Source: Chthonomonadaceae bacterium
GTDB taxonomy: Bacteria; Armatimonadota; Chthonomonadetes; Chthonomonadales; Chthonomonadaceae
Direction: 5' to 3'
DNA: 9,120 bases
Assembly: GCA_025355115.1 (NCBI GenBank)
Contig: JANXLO010000387.1
Coordinates: forward strand, 1-9,120
The translations under genes and the position numbers were made by a program. The notes under the pieces were generated by a model, which saw nothing but the letters and a program-made list of their open reading frames with translations, did no database searches and was not told the origin of the DNA. Below, piece by piece: positions 6,727 through 9,120 of this stretch. The first letter of the stretch is position 1. The number at the start of each line of letters is the position of its first letter.

Positions 6727-8318
6727 CTCTCGAATCAACACCTCGTATTGGAACCGTCTACCTCATAGGAGCCGGGCCGGGCGATCCGGGGCTCATCACC
6801 GTGCGTGGCATGGAGCTGTTGAGCACTTGCGACGTCGTTGTCTATGACCGGCTGGCGCATCCCTCCCTGCTCAGTCATGCACGCAGAGGCGCGGAGAAGA
6901 TATATGTCGGCAAAGCAAGTGCGCAGCACGCTATGCGTCAGCCGGACATCAACGCGCTTCTGATCGCGAACGCCCTCGAGGGCAGATCAGTGGCGCGGCT
7001 TAAGGGCGGGGACCCGTTCGTCTTCGGCCGTGGAGGCGAGGAGGCGGAGGAGTGCCGCGCGGCGGGCGTTCCCTTCCAGATCGTGCCCGGCGTCACCTCT
7101 GCTATCGCCGCGCCCGCCTATGCGGGTATTCCTGTGACGCATCGTGATGCCGCCTCATCCTTCGCCGTCATCACCGGCCATGAGCGGGACGATGCGCGCG
7201 AGTCGGGAACACGCGCACCAGGGGAGGCGGAGGGCCGTCGCAACTGGGTGCATATCGCTCATGCCGCGGACACGCTAATTTTCCTAATGGGAGTTGAGGC
7301 GCTACCTGAGATCGCGTCCAGGCTACAGGAGAACGGGCGCGACTCCGAAACGCCGGTCGCGCTGGTGCAGTGGGGAACTTGGGCGCAGCAGCGAGTAGTA
7401 TCCGGAACATTGGCAACTATCGTCGAGGATGTCAGGCAGGCAGGTCTGACCCCGCCCGCCGTCTGCGTCGTAGGTGAGGTGGTGAAGCTTCGGCCTGCCC
7501 TCCAGTGGTTCGAGAGCCTGACCACCAGCCCGCTAAACGGCAAACGGATTCTAGTCACGAGAGCCAGGGAGCAGGCGAGTGAACTCTCTGAACTGCTGAG
7601 AGCGAAAGGCGCGGAGGCGGTCGAGTTCCCTGTCATCCGGATCGCTCCTCTCGAGGACTGCACCGCCATCGATGAGGCGCTCGGCAATCTCTCGACCTAC
7701 GATTGGGTGCTGTTTACCAGCATCAATGCCGTCCCCATCTTCGCGGAGCGGCTCTCCAAGCTCAACCTGGACGCGCGTGCTTTCCACGGAATTAAGCTGG
7801 CGGCCATCGGGCCTGCCACAGCGGATGCGGTGCGCCGTCATCTGGGCATCCGAGCCGATTTCGTGCCTACGGAGGCCGTTGCAGAAGCGGTGCTTGGTCA
7901 GTGGCCCGATCCGGAGATGTCCGGCAAACGTATTCTGTTCCCTCGCGCCCTGGAAGGACGCGAGACCCTGCCCGAGCAGATGCGCGCTCGAGGAGCAGTG
8001 GTCGATGTGCTGCCGGTCTACGAGACACTGTACGACAGCGAGAGCGGCGAAGAGATGCGCAGGCTGCTGAATGAAGGGCGAGTGGATGCCATTACCTTCA
8101 CCTCCGCCTCGACCGTCCAAAATTTCGCGCTGGCCGTCTCCATCCCGTCACAATCGTTGGCTGAGACTGTCGGAAAGACCAGAATCGTCGCGATCGGCCC
8201 CGTGACCGCCGCTGCCGCCCGTGAGTTCGGCCTTGTCGTTGACCTTGTCGCAGACGAGCATACGATACCAGGGCTGGCGACGGCCCTTGAAACTCTGTGG
8301 AGTCCGCCTCATGTCTGA
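6723..8318 (+). CDS. cobA-hemD: Fused uroporphyrinogen-III C-methyltransferase / uroporphyrinogen-III synthase
   Basis: Bifunctional cytoplasmic protein of 531 residues. The N-terminal half (about 10-260) is CobA/SUMT, which uses S-adenosylmethionine to methylate uroporphyrinogen III at C-2 and C-7 to give precorrin-2. Visible motifs are [14 protein letters not shown] (13-26), [43 protein letters not shown] and DTLIFLMG. The C-terminal part (about 271-525) is HemD, which closes and inverts ring D of hydroxymethylbilane to form uroporphyrinogen III; it shows [50 protein letters not shown], and [12 protein letters not shown]. The fusion couples the two successive steps and links the heme pathway to siroheme or cobalamin. 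Between H153 and W175 there are about ten more residues than usual in SUMT, rich in Arg, Glu, Gly. The start ATG overlaps the ung stop (ATGA) and the end overlaps hemB by 8 bp. The separate activities are inferred from family membership. Confidence 0.94.
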   Translation: MTLESTPRIGTVYLIGAGPGDPGLITVRGMELLSTCDVVVYDRLAHPSLLSHARRGAEKIYVGKASAQHAMRQPDINALLIANALEGRSVARLKGGDPFVFGRGGEEAEECRAAGVPFQIVPGVTSAIAAPAYAGIPVTHRDAASSFAVITGHERDDARESGTRAPGEAEGRRNWVHIAHAADTLIFLMGVEALPEIASRLQENGRDSETPVALVQWGTWAQQRVVSGTLATIVEDVRQAGLTPPAVCVVGEVVKLRPALQWFESLTTSPLNGKRILVTRAREQASELSELLRAKGAEAVEFPVIRIAPLEDCTAIDEALGNLSTYDWVLFTSINAVPIFAERLSKLNLDARAFHGIKLAAIGPATADAVRRHLGIRADFVPTEAVAEAVLGQWPDPEMSGKRILFPRALEGRETLPEQMRARGAVVDVLPVYETLYDSESGEEMRRLLNEGRVDAITFTSASTVQNFALAVSIPSQSLAETVGKTRIVAIGPVTAAAAREFGLVVDLVADEHTIPGLATALETLWSPPHV

Positions 8319-9120
8319 GATTCTTCATCGCCCGCGCAGACTTCGTCGCACCGATGTGCTTCGACGCATGGTGCGGGAAACCATCGTCACTCCGGACGAT
8401 CTGATCTACCCGATGTTCGTGACCGCGGAGAGCGAGAGCCGAGAAATCTCCTCGATGCCCGGAGTCTTCCGTTATACCTTGGGCGATCTTTGCCGCACGG
8501 TGGAGAAGCTTCCCGCGCTGGGGCTGCCTGCGATCATGCTATTCGGCATTCCTGCCGCCAAGGATGAGGTGGGCAGCGGAGGCTATGCCGAAGATGGAAT
8601 AGTGGCCCAGGCGATACGTGCGGTGCGGAGAGTCGTCGGTGATAGTATGATGATCGTCCCCGACGTCTGTCTCTGTGAGTACACCTCGCATGGGCACTGC
8701 GGAGTGATTCGGGACGGCGAGGTGGCAAACGATCCTACGCTTGAACTTCTCAGCCGGGCCGCCGTCTGTTACGCTGAGGCTGGCGCGGACGTGATCGCTC
8801 CCTCCGACATGATGGACGGGCGGGTTGGTGCGATCCGGAAAGCGCTCGACGCAGGCGGCTACTCTCACCTGCCAATCATGGCCTACAGCGCGAAATATGC
8901 CAGTGGCTTCTACGGCCCCTTCCGCGAGGCGGCAGATAGCACCCCTCAGTTCGGCGACCGCCGCGCCTATCAGATGGATCCGCCCAATCGCCGCGAGGCG
9001 ATGCGCGAAATGGAGCTCGATGTCGCGGAGGGCGCGGACATTCTCATGGTGAAGCCCGGCCTGGCCTACCTGGATATTCTGCGCGACGCCCGCGAGCGCT
9101 TCGATCTCCCGCTCGCCATC
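8311..9120 (+). CDS. hemB: Porphobilinogen synthase (delta-aminolevulinate dehydratase), 3' end missing
   Basis: Condenses two 5-aminolevulinate molecules to porphobilinogen, the substrate of HemC encoded earlier in the same operon. The frame is open from ATG 8311 to the window edge, giving 270 residues of an expected 320-330, so only about the last 55 are missing. The start [18 protein letters not shown] and LIYPMFV are typical. The zinc-site cysteines in [14 protein letters not shown] are C120, C122 and C130, the same numbers as in E. coli HemB, so this is the cysteine-rich, zinc-dependent type rather than the aspartate-rich magnesium type. The Schiff-base lysines are K195 in [15 protein letters not shown] and K248 in [10 protein letters not shown]. 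It overlaps the cobA-hemD end by 8 bp, with GTGGAG (8297-8302) inside that gene as a likely Shine-Dalgarno. hemL would be a natural next gene but lies outside the window. Confidence 0.96.
   Translation, partial: MSEILHRPRRLRRTDVLRRMVRETIVTPDDLIYPMFVTAESESREISSMPGVFRYTLGDLCRTVEKLPALGLPAIMLFGIPAAKDEVGSGGYAEDGIVAQAIRAVRRVVGDSMMIVPDVCLCEYTSHGHCGVIRDGEVANDPTLELLSRAAVCYAEAGADVIAPSDMMDGRVGAIRKALDAGGYSHLPIMAYSAKYASGFYGPFREAADSTPQFGDRRAYQMDPPNRREAMREMELDVAEGADILMVKPGLAYLDILRDARERFDLPLAI

Overview
The window (9,120 bp, fairly GC-rich, all genes on the + strand) is an ordinary-looking stretch of bacterial chromosome. I see no transposase, integrase, phage gene, CRISPR array, tRNA or rRNA. It carries the C5-type tetrapyrrole genes hemC, a cobA-hemD fusion and hemB. 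It also has a VKOR-DsbA fusion in place of separate DsbB and DsbA, and an exported protein with a carboxypeptidase-regulatory-like fold. This mix suggests a deep-branching environmental bacterium, perhaps of the Armatimonadota or a neighbouring phylum. That placement is a low-confidence inference from gene content alone; no marker gene here fixes the taxonomy.

Region 1 (1-1063): a peroxiredoxin gene of the Prx6/AhpC type (111-770) with its own strong Shine-Dalgarno. It is closed off by a perfect 12-bp-stem terminator (797-839). After it comes a leader region with one candidate promoter (848-878).

Region 2 (1064-3475): a membrane VKOR-DsbA fusion that makes disulfide bonds in exported proteins. 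It is followed by a secreted protein of unknown function with an Ig-like/carboxypeptidase-regulatory N-terminal domain. The mature form of that protein has no cysteine, so it is not itself a disulfide substrate.

Region 3 (3543 to the right edge): a tightly packed operon hemC - nadB - ung - cobA/hemD - hemB. Gaps fall from 8 nt to overlaps of 1, 4 and 8 nt. HemB makes porphobilinogen, HemC polymerises it to hydroxymethylbilane, and the HemD half cyclises that to uroporphyrinogen III. The CobA half methylates uroporphyrinogen III to precorrin-2, towards siroheme or B12. L-aspartate oxidase (first step of NAD synthesis) and uracil-DNA glycosylase are inserted in the middle. Both are complete and keep their catalytic residues. 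hemB runs off the right end.

I found no clearly undescribed system. The points most worth a second look are the unknown exported protein, the mixed heme/NAD/DNA-repair operon, and the unusual cysteine arrangement of the peroxiredoxin.
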